DNA of 64,000 nucleotides from Cellvibrio sp. PSBB023 (GTDB lineage: Bacteria; Pseudomonadota; Gammaproteobacteria; Pseudomonadales; Cellvibrionaceae): contig NZ_CP019799.1 of NCBI RefSeq assembly GCF_002007605.1, positions 2,892,001 through 2,956,000 on the forward strand. Direction: 5' to 3'. Of this stretch, positions 38,242 through 48,173 are shown piece after piece. Below the pieces are notes generated by a model. The model made no database searches. It saw nothing but the letters and a program-made list of their open reading frames with translations, and was not told where the DNA came from. Positions within the stretch are counted from its first letter, which is position 1. Each line of letters opens with the position of its first letter. Position numbers and translations under genes: made by a program.

Positions 38242-40815
38242 TTAGGGGCTGACAGTCACCACACGACTGGTGGTATTGCCCAGGCGAGTCCGCACCATTA
38301 CCGAGCTTGTTTCGACTATTTCTGCACCGGCGAAGGCCTTCCAGTTTTTGCCACCATCCACACTGTAATCAATGGCCAGGCCGGGTAGCGATGCATTTAC
38401 CAACAACTGGCCCTTGTCGATAATGGCGCCCGGTGGCGGCAGATAGAAATCGCCACCCAATGCAGCCAGCTTCGGCAACTCCTTGGTGCTTAATTGCAGG
38501 GCAAACGCCGCCCATTCTGCTGCGCGAGCGCTGGTATTGGGTTTATCCCCTTCCCAACTGGCTTTGTGCCAGGCGCGCTCCGCCAAGGGAATCAAGCGGG
38601 GATAAATCATTTGCTCCAGTTGGGCGGCGGTGCGAATGGTTTCCGTCCAGACCTGCCCTTGCATACCGCGCAAATTCTCCGGTTTTTCCAGTGCAGGCAG
38701 GGCGCGACCAACTAGCGCCTCCAGATTTTCAATAGGTGCGCCATTGCGGGTTTTATCGGCATTGGCGTAGAGGTTATCCGGCATAAAACCAAATACCTTG
38801 GCAATATCGGTGTAGCGCGCCGCCCAGTAGTAGCCGCGCTCTTCCGGGTTGGCTTCGTGGGGATGGTCAAAATACAAATGGGTTGCGGGCGATAAAATCG
38901 GCTCATAACCCGCATTGGCCAGACGGTAGGCGCGATCGGCAACACCCCACTCCCAAATGTTATCCCAGGCATTGGCCAGTACGTGTTTGTTGGCGAACTG
39001 GCTGCGGTTGAAGGTGTTGTTCGGGTCGTACATCAAACCATCTTCCCAGCCCGCTATATCCAGGCCGCGCAGGGAGGTAATGGCGGACACTTTGCTCACA
39101 AAATAGGGCTTCAAATCCGCCGGGCCAGCAACACCTTGCTCACCTTTGGCAAACAGCGCATTACAAGCTGGCGATGCCGTCCAGGAACCTGCACCCACTT
39201 CATCGCCCCCCATGTGGAAGGTCACGAGTTTGGTGCCCGCTTTGCGATACATTTGCTGCAACTCGTAAATCACCTTATCGACAAACGCATAGGTCGATGA
39301 CAAGCAGACGTTGATGGAGTTGTCGGTATAGTTTTGCACCGTCATGTATTGGGATTTATCCAGCGGATCGGATAACAAATACTGCTCAGCCTCGGCTTTT
39401 TTACCGGCCTTGAGCAGTTTGTGATAGCGCGCCTCCATGGATTTCACCGCTGCACGCGCATGGCCGGGCATATCAATTTCCGGCACTACTTCGATATGAC
39501 GTGCGCTGGCAAATTTAATGATCTCGATAAAGTCGTCTGTAGAGTAATAGCCATTACCCGAACCGGATGCGTGCGGGCCGGTCCCCAATTGGGTGAGCAG
39601 GCAATTCTGCTCGGTGAGGTCGAAACAGCGCTTGGCACCAATCTCGGTCAGCTCGGGCAAGCCGGGGATTTCCAGACGCCAGCCTTCATCTTCCGTCAGA
39701 TGCAAATGCAGCTTGTTAAGCTTGTAGCGCGCCATTTGTTCGATCAAACGCAAAGTCACCGCTTTGCCATGAAAGTTGCGCCCCATGTCGTAGTGCATAC
39801 CGCGCCAGCTGTAGCGCGGTGCATCGTTTACGCTCAGTTGTGGCAGCGAGTGGCTGCTGGCCGGTTGCGCTGGCAGCAGGCTTAACACGCTTTGGATACC
39901 GTAAAACGCACCGGCATTGTCGCTGCCGATAATGGTGATTTTGTCCGCGGCGATGGCGAGGCTATAGGCTTCGGCGGTAGCCAATGAGGCATCCACACGC
40001 AATTCAATCACTTTACCGGTGGCTGCCACATGATCAGCGGCAGATGTCAGCGTAATACCGGCAGCTTTTAATTGTTCCACCAGATAATTGGCCTCGCCCG
40101 TCAGGCGCCCGGCATAGCGAACTTGCCAACTGCTATCGAGTGTCGCGTTGCCTTTGCGATATTTCACCTCGGCCGGTGTGGGGATAATTTTGGGGCTGGC
40201 ATCCGCCTTGGCCGCCGCTTGATTCACCGCGAGATTATCCTCATAGCGTGTTGCGGCGGTGGCGATGGGGTAGAGATCAGGAGAGAAGCGCTGTTGCTGC
40301 TGCGCGCTGGCGATGGGCGTCACAAAGTTCTGCAGGTTTTCCGTGTCGGTATTGGAAAACACTTCCGGCCTCAAGCCCGGCTGGGTGATAAATGCGCGCG
40401 GCATAAAGTCGCTGTAGCTCACCATGCTCGCACTGGCGGTGTAAGGCACCTGGAAGCTGTCGCCACGGGCCAGCCCCTTGAAGTCAGCGGTTGGCGCCAG
40501 CTCATGCAAATCGCCTTGCACATGACGCAAGGTCAAGCCTTCGGGTGCAGCATCGAGCTTGCGCACAGAGTGAAAGTAAATGCGCCAATCGCCTTTGCCA
40601 GCAGGCAAGGCCACGCTGGAATCGTTACCCAGGGTTAACTGCAGTTCGGGCTTGGCTGCCAGGTTATTAACCACCGCAAAATTCAGTTGGGCCTTATCGG
40701 CAAATTCGCCCAGTTGCTGTTGGGTCAAGCCCGCTGCCAATGCGCTGTGAGAAACGCCCAGCGCCAGTGTCAATGCGCCAAAACGCGTCAATAAATGTCG
40801 ACCTGCAGATTTCAT
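38242..40815 (-). CDS. GH20 beta-N-acetylhexosaminidase (chitobiase)
   Basis: 857 residues with a signal peptide ending near SALA-AGLTQ. In order: a chitobiase N-terminal carbohydrate-binding domain (about 35-180), the GH20b domain, the GH20 barrel (about 335-760) and a C-terminal Ig-like CHB_HEX_C domain. The catalytic pair Asp538-Glu539 is in FHMGGDEVGAGSW; YRLANAGYEPILSPATHLYFD is typical. It releases GlcNAc from chitobiose in the periplasm or at the surface. A GACAACGTTGTC palindrome 66 bases upstream suggests control by a GlcNAc-responsive LacI-type NagR. No other chitin gene is nearby. Confidence 0.93.
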   Translation of the reverse strand: MKSAGRHLLTRFGALTLALGVSHSALAAGLTQQQLGEFADKAQLNFAVVNNLAAKPELQLTLGNDSSVALPAGKGDWRIYFHSVRKLDAAPEGLTLRHVQGDLHELAPTADFKGLARGDSFQVPYTASASMVSYSDFMPRAFITQPGLRPEVFSNTDTENLQNFVTPIASAQQQQRFSPDLYPIATAATRYEDNLAVNQAAAKADASPKIIPTPAEVKYRKGNATLDSSWQVRYAGRLTGEANYLVEQLKAAGITLTSAADHVAATGKVIELRVDASLATAEAYSLAIAADKITIIGSDNAGAFYGIQSVLSLLPAQPASSHSLPQLSVNDAPRYSWRGMHYDMGRNFHGKAVTLRLIEQMARYKLNKLHLHLTEDEGWRLEIPGLPELTEIGAKRCFDLTEQNCLLTQLGTGPHASGSGNGYYSTDDFIEIIKFASARHIEVVPEIDMPGHARAAVKSMEARYHKLLKAGKKAEAEQYLLSDPLDKSQYMTVQNYTDNSINVCLSSTYAFVDKVIYELQQMYRKAGTKLVTFHMGGDEVGAGSWTASPACNALFAKGEQGVAGPADLKPYFVSKVSAITSLRGLDIAGWEDGLMYDPNNTFNRSQFANKHVLANAWDNIWEWGVADRAYRLANAGYEPILSPATHLYFDHPHEANPEERGYYWAARYTDIAKVFGFMPDNLYANADKTRNGAPIENLEALVGRALPALEKPENLRGMQGQVWTETIRTAAQLEQMIYPRLIPLAERAWHKASWEGDKPNTSARAAEWAAFALQLSTKELPKLAALGGDFYLPPPGAIIDKGQLLVNASLPGLAIDYSVDGGKNWKAFAGAEIVETSSVMVRTRLGNTTSRVVTVSP

Positions 40816-40880
40816 TATGTATGCTCCAGCCTTTTTTAGGTTAGTTGATGGGCCTATGGATTTTTGTGTTAAACCGTACT

Positions 40881-40892
40881 GACAACGTTGTC
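40881..40892. promoter_or_regulatory. NagR-like LacI-family operator
   Basis: Perfect palindrome GACAACGTTGTC in the context TGACAACGTTGTCC. It matches the core of the NagR motif described for Shewanella and related gammaproteobacteria (TGACARCGYTGTCA) that controls GlcNAc and chitin genes. Position 66 bases before a GH20 hexosaminidase start fits. Confidence 0.6.
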
Positions 40893-41046
40893 CAGATTAC
40901 ACCAAAATTCCCCCGCTGCCAGCTTCTGAACATAAATTAACCCTTTGGAGGATTTATCATCCGTATCGCACCATGGCACAACTGCATGGGCAAGCGGAAT
41001 TAACCAGGGCGGGACAGGCTGCCAGGCGGAGCTAAGGCCAACAGCC

Positions 41047-41082
41047 AAAAATGACAAAGGGCACCGCAGTGCCCTTTGTCAT
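41047..41082 (-). terminator. Terminator of ilvA
   Basis: Perfect 14-bp stem ATGACAAAGGGCAC / GTGCCCTTTGTCAT, 4-base loop, T5 on the minus strand, 42 bases after the ilvA stop. Confidence 0.85.
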
Positions 41083-41123
41083 TAACCTATTGGAGAGCGG
41101 CGATCCGCCCTCAATACCGCTCA

Positions 41124-42638
41124 TCAGCCCAAGAAGAACTTGTAGGCTTCGTTTTTGGTTTCATCCCAATAGGGATAATTCAACTCGTTCAAAAAGACCT
41201 TCAGCTCGGCGTATTCTTTTTTAGGCACTTGCATGCCTACCAGTACTCGCGCCGAAGCGGAACCGTGGTTGCGGTAGTGGAACAGGGAAATATTCCAGCG
41301 CCCGGCAACTTTGTTTAAGAAGGTCATCAAGGCGCCGGGGCGCTCAGGGAACTCAAAGCGATACAGCACTTCGTCCGTCGCCTGCGGAGCATGGCCGCCC
41401 ACCAAGTGGCGGATGTGCAACTTGGCCAGCTCATTCTCGGTCATGTCCACCAGGTCATAACCCTGTGCTTTGAGTTCAGCGACCAGATCGGCGCGATCCT
41501 TTCCGCCTGCCGCAACCTGTACGCCCACAAAAATCTTGGCGTCCCGGGCATCGGCATAGCGATAGTTGAACTCGGTGATATTGCGTTTACCCAAGGCCTT
41601 GCAGAATTCCTTGTAGGCGCCCGGGCGCTCAGGAATGGTCACCGCCAGAATCGCTTCGCGCTGTTCACCAATTTCTGTGCGCTCGCTAATGTAGCGCAGG
41701 CGGTCAAAATTAATATTGGCACCGCAGTCAATGGCTACGAAGGTTTGCCCGGTAATGCCGTGCTCAGCCACGTATTTTTTCAACCCGGCAACACTGACCG
41801 CGCCCGCCGGTTCGGCAATAGAGCGGGTGTCTTCAAAAATATCTTTGATGCCAGCACAGATTTCGTCGTTAGTGACGGTCATGCATTCATCGACCACTTT
41901 ACGCAGCACGCGGAAAGTTTCTTCACCAATCTGGGCCACGGCAATACCGTCGGCAAAAATGCCCACTTGCGGCAATACCACGCGCTTTTTCTTGTCCATC
42001 GCCGCCATCAGGCAAGCAGACTCTTCCGATTCCACCGCGATAATTTTGGTTTCCGGGCGCAGGTATTTCACGTAAGCGCCAATGCCCGCTGCCAAACCGC
42101 CACCGCCGACGGCAATAAATATTGCATCGATCTTACCGGGATACTGGCGCAGGATTTCCATGGCGATGGTGCCTTGGCCTGCGATCACATCCGGGTCATC
42201 AAACGGGTGGATGTAGGTCATGCCTTTTTCTTCGACCAGCTTTTTGGCATGGGCCGAGGCTTCGTCGTAGCTGTCGCCGTGCAACACCACTTTGGCACCG
42301 CGCGCTTTTACGGCATCGACCTTAATGGCTGGGGTGGTACGCGGCATCACGATGGTCGCCTTGATACCCAGGTGTTGCGACCCCAAGGCAACGCCTTGCG
42401 CATGGTTACCTGCCGAGGCGCAAATCACCCCGCGACTGCGCTCCTCTTCGGTGAGCTGCATTAGTTTGTTGTAGGCGCCGCGCAATTTGAATGAAAACAC
42501 CGGCTGCAAATCTTCGCGCTTGAGTAGCACTTTATTGCCGGTACGGGCAGAGAGCAGGTGAGCTTCGTCGAGCGGCGTTTCTACCGCCAGATCGTAGATG
42601 CGGGCGTTGAGGATGCGTTTTATGTAAGTTTCAGGCAT
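41124..42638 (-). CDS. ilvA: Biosynthetic threonine ammonia-lyase
   Basis: 504-residue PLP enzyme converting threonine to 2-oxobutanoate, first step to isoleucine. The PLP lysine lies in [11 protein letters not shown], the phosphate loop is [12 protein letters not shown], and [10 protein letters not shown] is the substrate loop. Two C-terminal ACT-like regulatory domains (starting [17 protein letters not shown] and [16 protein letters not shown]) show feedback control by isoleucine and mark the biosynthetic form. Divergent from rpiA, as commonly seen in this group. Confidence 0.95.
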   Translation of the reverse strand: MPETYIKRILNARIYDLAVETPLDEAHLLSARTGNKVLLKREDLQPVFSFKLRGAYNKLMQLTEEERSRGVICASAGNHAQGVALGSQHLGIKATIVMPRTTPAIKVDAVKARGAKVVLHGDSYDEASAHAKKLVEEKGMTYIHPFDDPDVIAGQGTIAMEILRQYPGKIDAIFIAVGGGGLAAGIGAYVKYLRPETKIIAVESEESACLMAAMDKKKRVVLPQVGIFADGIAVAQIGEETFRVLRKVVDECMTVTNDEICAGIKDIFEDTRSIAEPAGAVSVAGLKKYVAEHGITGQTFVAIDCGANINFDRLRYISERTEIGEQREAILAVTIPERPGAYKEFCKALGKRNITEFNYRYADARDAKIFVGVQVAAGGKDRADLVAELKAQGYDLVDMTENELAKLHIRHLVGGHAPQATDEVLYRFEFPERPGALMTFLNKVAGRWNISLFHYRNHGSASARVLVGMQVPKKEYAELKVFLNELNYPYWDETKNEAYKFFLG

Positions 42639-42736
42639 GGGAATTCTTGCGTTAGCGAGTGGATAGACGAATCAGAAGAATTAAAAAGTCACCGCAGTGT
42701 AAACAATTTAGCCGCTGCTGGCACGGCGAAAATCCG

Positions 42737-42742
42737 TATAAT
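42737..42742 (+). promoter_or_regulatory. -10 element of rpiA
   Basis: Perfect TATAAT 38 bases before the rpiA ATG, in the gap between divergent ilvA and rpiA. No good -35 is visible at the proper distance. Confidence 0.5.
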
Positions 42743-42779
42743 GCTGCAAGATTTTGACCTCTTTCCAGCAGAGACCACC

Positions 42780-43454
42780 ATGACACAAGACCAACTCAAA
42801 CAAGCCGTGGCGCGCGCCGCGATTGAATACATCAAACCCAAATTGTTTAGCGACTCCATTATCGGCGTCGGCACCGGTTCTACGGCGAACTTTTTTATCG
42901 ATTACCTGGGCGAAATCAGCGATCGTTTTGCCGGTGCCGTGGCCAGTTCAGATGCCTCCGCTGCGCGCTTGAAAAAGCTTGGCATTGAGGTACTGGATTG
43001 CAATTCCGTGAGCGAGTTGGTGGTGTATGTGGATGGCGCCGATGAGAGCAATGCTTATCTGCACCTGATCAAAGGCGGTGGCGCCGCATTGACGCGCGAA
43101 AAAATCGTGCGCGCGGTTTCCAATGAATTTGTGTGTATCGCCGACGAAAGCAAATGGGTCGATGTGTTGGGCAAATTCCCGCTGCCGGTGGAAGTCATCC
43201 CCATGGCGCGCTCCTATGTCGCCCGCGAACTGGTCAAGCTGGGCGGCGCACCGGTCTATCGCGAAGGGGTTGTCACCGACAACGGCAATGTGATTCTGGA
43301 TGTATATAACTTGCAGATTATTGACCCGGTCAACCTGGAGATCACCATCAACCAGATCACCGGCGTAGTCACCAACGGCCTGTTTGCGGCAAAGGGCGCA
43401 GATGTGCTGTTGCTGGGCACCAAAGACGGGGTTAAAACGATTTTCCCTCGCTAA
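42780..43454 (+). CDS. rpiA: Ribose-5-phosphate isomerase A
   Basis: 224 residues. Interconverts ribose 5-phosphate and ribulose 5-phosphate. Motifs [37 protein letters not shown] and [13 protein letters not shown] (with catalytic residues) are complete. ATG 42780 gives the family length; the open frame extends 74 codons upstream into ilvA antisense and is not coding. Promoter with TATAAT just upstream. Confidence 0.95.
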   Translation: MTQDQLKQAVARAAIEYIKPKLFSDSIIGVGTGSTANFFIDYLGEISDRFAGAVASSDASAARLKKLGIEVLDCNSVSELVVYVDGADESNAYLHLIKGGGAALTREKIVRAVSNEFVCIADESKWVDVLGKFPLPVEVIPMARSYVARELVKLGGAPVYREGVVTDNGNVILDVYNLQIIDPVNLEITINQITGVVTNGLFAAKGADVLLLGTKDGVKTIFPR

Positions 43455-43536
43455 ACTATATCAAAGCGCGCGGCCACGCTGGCGCGTTTTGTCTCCTATA
43501 CTTGAAGGACTCCAGTCATTTTGAAGGCCTTCTATC

Positions 43537-45156
43537 ATGCTTAGTTTTTCCAGTATCCAGGGGCGCCTGCTGTTTGCCGTTGGCGCAGGCATCATCTTAT
43601 TTGTGATGATCAGCGGCATCGCTATTTCACTACTCAGTAACACTATCACCGATTACAACCGCCTGATTGCAGGGTCGGTGGCGCAAGAGCGCAGCATCAA
43701 CCACATGAACTTCCAATTTAAAACCCAGGTACAAGAGTGGAAAAATGTGCTGCTGCGCGGCAAAGACCCGCAAAAACTCACTCAATACTGGACCCAATTC
43801 GAAACACTGCATCGGGATATCCAACAACAAGGCGCCCGCCTGAAAGCAGATTTACAAGGCGAAAGCCGCGCTAAAGTGGAGGCCTTCCTTGCCGCACATG
43901 AAACTGCCTTTGGGCGCTACCAAATCGGATTGCAGGACTTCAAAAACGCCGGTTTTGACCCTGCGGCAGGAGACAAGGCTGTCGCAGGTATTGATCGTGA
44001 GCCGAGCAAATTACTGGAAGAATCTGCACAATTCATTAGCGCCCAGGTTGCCAGTGATACGGCAACCAATGTCGACGCCAGCAAAAGTGTCTCTTTTTGG
44101 GCCAGTGCGCTAATCCTTCTGGGCGGTATTCTGGTGGCTTTTCTGGTGCTGGTGATCCTGCGCAAAAGCCTTATTAGCCCCTTGGCAAATATCAATAATC
44201 ACCTCGCTGTACTTGCCAGCGGAAACTTTCGCCAGAGCCTGCAGTTCAGTGATGGGGGAGAGTTGGGCAGCCTCGCTAAAAACATTAAGCAAGTGCAACA
44301 CAGTATTGTGCAAGTCGTCACCACGGTACAAAACTCAATGCAGAAACTGGCCGATGCCTCCAACCAAATAACCCAGAGCGCGTCAGCTGTTGCGCGCTAC
44401 ACCGACCAGGCGCACCACTCTACCGATCAGGTGTCTGCCGCTATCACCGAGATGACCGCAACTGTGCAGGAAGTGGCAAGCAATGCCGGTGGCGCGGCTG
44501 ATGCTGCACAACATGCCGACCACAATGCGCAGCAGGGCCTGAGCATCATGGGCGGCACACTCGACGCGATCAACCAGTTGAGCCAAGAGACCAATAAGGC
44601 TGGCAATGCCATGGCTCAACTTGAGGAGGATACCAACCGCATTGGCAGTGTCCTGGTGGTGATTAAAAATGTAGCCGAGCAAACCAACCTGCTCGCCCTC
44701 AACGCTGCGATTGAAGCTGCGCGCGCAGGAGAACAAGGGCGCGGTTTTGCGGTAGTGGCCGACGAGGTACGCTCACTTGCCAAACGCACGCAGGATTCCA
44801 CAGCGGAGATCCAACAAATTATCGAAGCGGTACAAAAAGGCGCGCTGCATGCAGTAACCGCCATGAAATCCAGCCAAAGTAAAACAGCGGCAACACTGGA
44901 AATGGCAGGGCGTGCGGGGCAGTCGATCACCCAAATCACTCAGGCGATTACCGCGATATTAGGCATGAATATGCAAATTGCGACCGCCGCCGAGGAGCAA
45001 AGCTATACCGCCGAAGAGATCAACAAAAATATTATTCGCCTTGTAAATCTGATTGAGAGCCTGAATCAGGATGCACGCATGTCTGAGCAAATAGCACTAC
45101 GATTGGATGACACCACCAAAGATCTGGAAAATCAAATCGCACACTTTGCCGTCTAG
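43537..45156 (+). CDS. Methyl-accepting chemotaxis protein
   Basis: 539 residues. TM1 (about 9-33), a periplasmic four-helix-bundle-like sensor of about 155 residues, TM2 ([20 protein letters not shown]), HAMP and the cytoplasmic signalling domain. The hairpin tip is [20 protein letters not shown] followed by [20 protein letters not shown], the CheA/CheW contact region. No C-terminal CheR-docking pentapeptide. It stands alone without che genes; ligand unknown. GAAGG precedes the ATG and a strong terminator follows. Confidence 0.93.
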   Translation: MLSFSSIQGRLLFAVGAGIILFVMISGIAISLLSNTITDYNRLIAGSVAQERSINHMNFQFKTQVQEWKNVLLRGKDPQKLTQYWTQFETLHRDIQQQGARLKADLQGESRAKVEAFLAAHETAFGRYQIGLQDFKNAGFDPAAGDKAVAGIDREPSKLLEESAQFISAQVASDTATNVDASKSVSFWASALILLGGILVAFLVLVILRKSLISPLANINNHLAVLASGNFRQSLQFSDGGELGSLAKNIKQVQHSIVQVVTTVQNSMQKLADASNQITQSASAVARYTDQAHHSTDQVSAAITEMTATVQEVASNAGGAADAAQHADHNAQQGLSIMGGTLDAINQLSQETNKAGNAMAQLEEDTNRIGSVLVVIKNVAEQTNLLALNAAIEAARAGEQGRGFAVVADEVRSLAKRTQDSTAEIQQIIEAVQKGALHAVTAMKSSQSKTAATLEMAGRAGQSITQITQAITAILGMNMQIATAAEEQSYTAEEINKNIIRLVNLIESLNQDARMSEQIALRLDDTTKDLENQIAHFAV

Positions 45157-45165
45157 GAATCGTAC

Positions 45166-45214
45166 CCATAAAAAAACCGACCGGGTTTGTAGCCCGGTCG
45201 GTTTTTTTATGGGC
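45166..45214. terminator. Bidirectional terminator after the MCP gene
   Basis: Stem ACCGACCGGG / CCCGGTCGGT with a 7-base loop, flanked by A7 and T7, between convergent genes. Confidence 0.9.
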
Positions 45215-45219
45215 GGAAT

Positions 45220-46161
45220 TTAGCGGCGACGCAGACGGCTTAAGCCGATCAACCCCAAACCACTCATCAGCAAAATAAGGATGGATGGCTCAGTTACCTC
45301 GGTGGTTGGCGGTGTGTAGCTCCAACTGCCTTTGTGGATTTCACCATTGCCCACATAAGACCTGGCCGCAACCGCGCCATCCAGATTGGATTTAGTGTCA
45401 ATAGTGGCGTTCAGTGCAAGAATGGAACCATACCAGGAATCGCCAAAGTTCAAGGTGGTCGCCTCGTAGAAATTCCACAGCACATTGTTGAAGTTGTTGC
45501 GGAAGCTCTCGGTGCCATTCTTGGTATTACCGGCGGTAAAACTGGTGCCGGAAACATTAATGACAACATTCAGCGCCGTGGCAAAATCCATATCCAGGCT
45601 CCACTGGGGGCCAGCCAATTCATCAGCGGTGATGTTAAACACGACCAAATCAGTTGCGCTGCCGGTGTAGCTGAACTTCTTGTTGTTCATATCACCAATC
45701 AATGCCGTGTTATCCGATGTGCTCAACCCTTTGTAGTAAGCGGATTCCGCTTGCAACTGGGATAATAAAACTGCCCTTTCTGCCGTTAATGAATTATCGG
45801 TTACTTTTTTCACGCAGCCGTCAGGCGTCAACCCGGCGCCGTTACAAATATTGGTCGGACCGGAAAAGTTGCCTTGGTAGGCGAGATAACCGCGATCGAT
45901 ATGGGTGCCGTTATTGCTTTTAAAGTTACCGACAACCTTGACCGTATCGGCGGTGGAATTAGCCGGTTCCTTTTGCGCAAAAATAGAGGCGTTAACAACG
46001 TCGCCACCAATAAAGGCCTTGCCTTCAATGTGGCCGCTGCCGCCAGACACATTCAAATCGCCAAACAGAATCAGATTGTAGTCGTTCAATGGGCCAGCGC
46101 TGGCGAGCGATGAGAGGCTTCCAACAAGAGCGATAGCCAGAAATTTGGAGTAAAAAGCCAT
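45220..46161 (-). CDS. Choice-of-anchor A family PEP-CTERM exported protein
   Basis: 313 residues with a signal peptide ending near LASA-GPLND. The body is the choice-of-anchor A domain (YNLILFGDLNVSGGSGHIEG, then KAFIGGDVVNAS), as in collagen-binding-like surface proteins. The C-terminus is a PEP-CTERM-type sorting signal: TEPSILILLMSGLGLIGLSR and then RLRRR, i.e. motif, hydrophobic helix, basic tail. Such proteins are cut by exosortase and released or anchored with extracellular polysaccharide. No exosortase gene lies in the window. A CRP-like site lies about 110 bases upstream. ATG 46161 follows AAAGG. Confidence 0.88.
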   Translation of the reverse strand: MAFYSKFLAIALVGSLSSLASAGPLNDYNLILFGDLNVSGGSGHIEGKAFIGGDVVNASIFAQKEPANSTADTVKVVGNFKSNNGTHIDRGYLAYQGNFSGPTNICNGAGLTPDGCVKKVTDNSLTAERAVLLSQLQAESAYYKGLSTSDNTALIGDMNNKKFSYTGSATDLVVFNITADELAGPQWSLDMDFATALNVVINVSGTSFTAGNTKNGTESFRNNFNNVLWNFYEATTLNFGDSWYGSILALNATIDTKSNLDGAVAARSYVGNGEIHKGSWSYTPPTTEVTEPSILILLMSGLGLIGLSRLRRR

Positions 46162-46267
46162 ATAAAACCCTTTTGTAGTAATGTCGGACTCTAGAACTGA
46201 CTCCGGTAAAGCACATTCCATGCCCGTTTTATTTTTCCCTTTAGCATCAATAATTCACCCATTTTTG

Positions 46268-46283
46268 TGTGATGCACCTCACA
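46268..46283. promoter_or_regulatory. CRP/Vfr-like binding site
   Basis: TGTGATGCACCTCACA: perfect TGTGA-N6-TCACA dyad, 107 bases upstream of the PEP-CTERM gene start and about 200 bases before trmO. cAMP-receptor control of the surface protein is likely. Confidence 0.6.
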
Positions 46284-46287
46284 ATAA

Positions 46288-46322
46288 GCTGTCAATTTTA
46301 CCGACACCCATAAATTGACAGC
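46288..46322. repeat. 11-bp inverted repeat beside the CRP-like site
   Basis: GCTGTCAATTT (46288-46298) and AAATTGACAGC (46312-46322) are exact reverse complements with a 13-base spacer. No T-run follows, so an operator is more likely than a terminator. Confidence 0.5.
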
Positions 46323-46484
46323 GAAAGACAATATGTTGACGATAGCGCCACGCAATCACTTATCGCCCTGCGACCTATGCAGTAGAGCACCTGTCACCAC
46401 CCACCTCGATTGCAAATAAAGGTTGAGCTGCCACGCACTTTTGCCTAGCCTTGGCAGCCTGTTTCACTCCCGCGCGATTCCGTT

Positions 46485-47219
46485 ATGGATTTTTCCTTTC
46501 CCGCCATCGGCATAGTTCACTCCTGCTTTAAGGAGAAATTTGGCATACCGCGCCAACCGGGCTTGGCGCCACTGGCCAGGGCTGAAATAGAACTGCTGCC
46601 ACCTTATGATGATCCGGACGCGTTTGATGGCCTGGAAGGCACCAGTCACCTGTGGATTCAGTTTGTGTTTCACGCCAACAAGTCCACCAATAAACGCGAT
46701 AGCTGGAAACCCAAAGTCAAACCGCCACGTTTAGGCGGCAACAAAAGCCTGGGAGTTTTTGCCACCCGCTCCCCTACTCGTCCGGCGCCTATCGGCCTAT
46801 CGGTAGTGCGTTATGAGGGACTGCAACAGCGCGACGGAAAATTGTTTGTTGCCATCAGCGGGGTGGATCTGCTGGAGGGCACGCCGGTATTGGATATCAA
46901 ACCCTATGTGCCCTATGTGGATTGCGTAACCCATGCCCACAACCATTTTGCCGCCCAGCCACCGGCGGCGATTGCGGTGGAGATACCGGCAGACCTTGCA
47001 GCTATCTGTTGCGATTACCAGCAAACAACAGGCATTGATCTCGCGGGCTTAATCACCCAGGTATTGCAACAAGATCCACGCCCTCAGTACCAACAACCAG
47101 AGCCTGAGCGAGTGTATGGCATGAAACTGCTGGATCTGGATGTGCGTTGGCGCTACCGCACCGACTGCCACCCCCATCGAATTCACTTATCCGCCCTCTT
47201 ACCGGGCGATATTGTTTAA
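46485..47219 (+). CDS. trmO: tRNA (t6A37) methyltransferase TrmO
   Basis: 244 residues of the TsaA/YaeB family. It methylates N6-threonylcarbamoyladenosine at position 37 of threonine tRNA. Recognised from IGIVHSCFKEKFGIPRQPGL, LEGTSHLWIQFVFH, GVFATRSPTRPAPIGLSVV and LDIKPYVPYVD, then the C-terminal domain with DLDVRWRY. Followed after 18 bases by the DUF4197 gene. Confidence 0.92.
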   Translation: MDFSFPAIGIVHSCFKEKFGIPRQPGLAPLARAEIELLPPYDDPDAFDGLEGTSHLWIQFVFHANKSTNKRDSWKPKVKPPRLGGNKSLGVFATRSPTRPAPIGLSVVRYEGLQQRDGKLFVAISGVDLLEGTPVLDIKPYVPYVDCVTHAHNHFAAQPPAAIAVEIPADLAAICCDYQQTTGIDLAGLITQVLQQDPRPQYQQPEPERVYGMKLLDLDVRWRYRTDCHPHRIHLSALLPGDIV

Positions 47220-47237
47220 ACCACCGAGGAACACACT

Positions 47238-47960
47238 ATGAACTTTGCTCGCACTTGCTTGTTATTAATGCCACTGAGCCTTGTCGCCTGTAACGCCACC
47301 CTGCCACAAATGGCCGAGACAGGTGCCGCAGTGGCCAGCGCTGCGGGTTATAACAACCAGGCACAACTCATTCGCGGCATCAAGGAAGCACTGGAGCTGG
47401 GCAGCAGCCGCGCCGCCAGCAGCCTGTCAGCCACGGGCGGCTATGCCAATAGTTCGCTCTATCGCATCGAGTTACCGGCAAACTTGCAGCCAATCGCTGG
47501 CACTTTGCGCCAAATGGGACTGGGTAGCCAACTGGATCGCGTAGAAGGATTAATGAACCAGGGCGCGGAAAAAGCTGCCGTGGAGGCTCAGGCAGTGTTT
47601 ATCGATGCCGTACGCAATATGAGCGTCACCGACGCACTGGGCATTATTCGCGGCTCCAACACCGCCGCCACCGATTACTTCCGCACCCAAACCGAAGCCA
47701 GCTTGCGCCAGCGTTATCTGCCCATCATCAAGCAAAACTTGCAGCAAATCGGCTTCTATAACCAGTATCAGCAGTTGCTGGGCACTTACAACATGCTGCC
47801 ACTGGCCAACAAGCCCAGCCTGGACCTTGAGCAGCATGTACTGACCATGGCGCTCGATGGCCTGTTCAAACAAGTCGCTGTGGAGGAGCAACTCATCCGC
47901 AAAGATCCGGTAGGGCGCGGCAGCCAGATTATTGGCTCGGTGTTTAACGCCACCAAATAA
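47238..47960 (+). CDS. DUF4197 lipoprotein
   Basis: 240 residues. Signal peptide with lipobox LVAC (Cys18), then the DUF4197 pattern (LIRGIKEALELGSSRAASSL, YRIELPANLQPI, AVEAQAVFIDAVRNMSVTDA, GIIRGSNTAATDYFRTQT). Predicted all-helical, tethered to the outer membrane inner face; function unknown. GAGGAA precedes the ATG. Probably cotranscribed with trmO. Confidence 0.85.
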   Translation: MNFARTCLLLMPLSLVACNATLPQMAETGAAVASAAGYNNQAQLIRGIKEALELGSSRAASSLSATGGYANSSLYRIELPANLQPIAGTLRQMGLGSQLDRVEGLMNQGAEKAAVEAQAVFIDAVRNMSVTDALGIIRGSNTAATDYFRTQTEASLRQRYLPIIKQNLQQIGFYNQYQQLLGTYNMLPLANKPSLDLEQHVLTMALDGLFKQVAVEEQLIRKDPVGRGSQIIGSVFNATK

Positions 47961-48045
47961 TGGCAATCACTTCCGTATTGCCCTGAATATTCCCGTCAAA
48001 AACACCCGGTGGCCGCTGTGCCACCTTCGGTTTTAAGTGGCGCAG

Positions 48046-48054
48046 TGGTATGAT
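48046..48054 (+). promoter_or_regulatory. Extended -10 promoter of serA
   Basis: TGGTATGAT (TG-N-TATGAT) 120 bases before the serA start; the -35 is poor, as is usual for extended -10 promoters. A hairpin GGTGGC / GCCACC at 48008-48025 lies just upstream. Confidence 0.4.
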
Positions 48055-48173
48055 GCGCGCCTTTTTCAGCCTGTCGGCACCTGCAACCGACCCTTTCGTC
48101 TCCCGTTTGATGCCCTAGCTCCGCGAGACGCGCTGCACGCCTTTCTCACTTTAAAACTTTAGGAGTTGTTCCC

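Larger units (their letters stand above)
40816..41123. other. Intergenic region hexosaminidase / ilvA
   Basis: 308 bases holding the NagR-like operator near the hexosaminidase gene and the ilvA terminator at the other end. The centre (40900-41040) shows nothing further. Confidence 0.5.

Noticed and set aside
40869..41057. Open frame of 62 codons on the minus strand between ilvA and the hexosaminidase gene
   Set aside because: It starts with TTG inside the ilvA terminator stem, has no ribosome site and a non-protein-like composition.
46440..46465. Sigma-54-like TGCCACGCACTTTTGC before trmO
   Set aside because: The essential GG of the -24 box is missing and the spacing is off by one.
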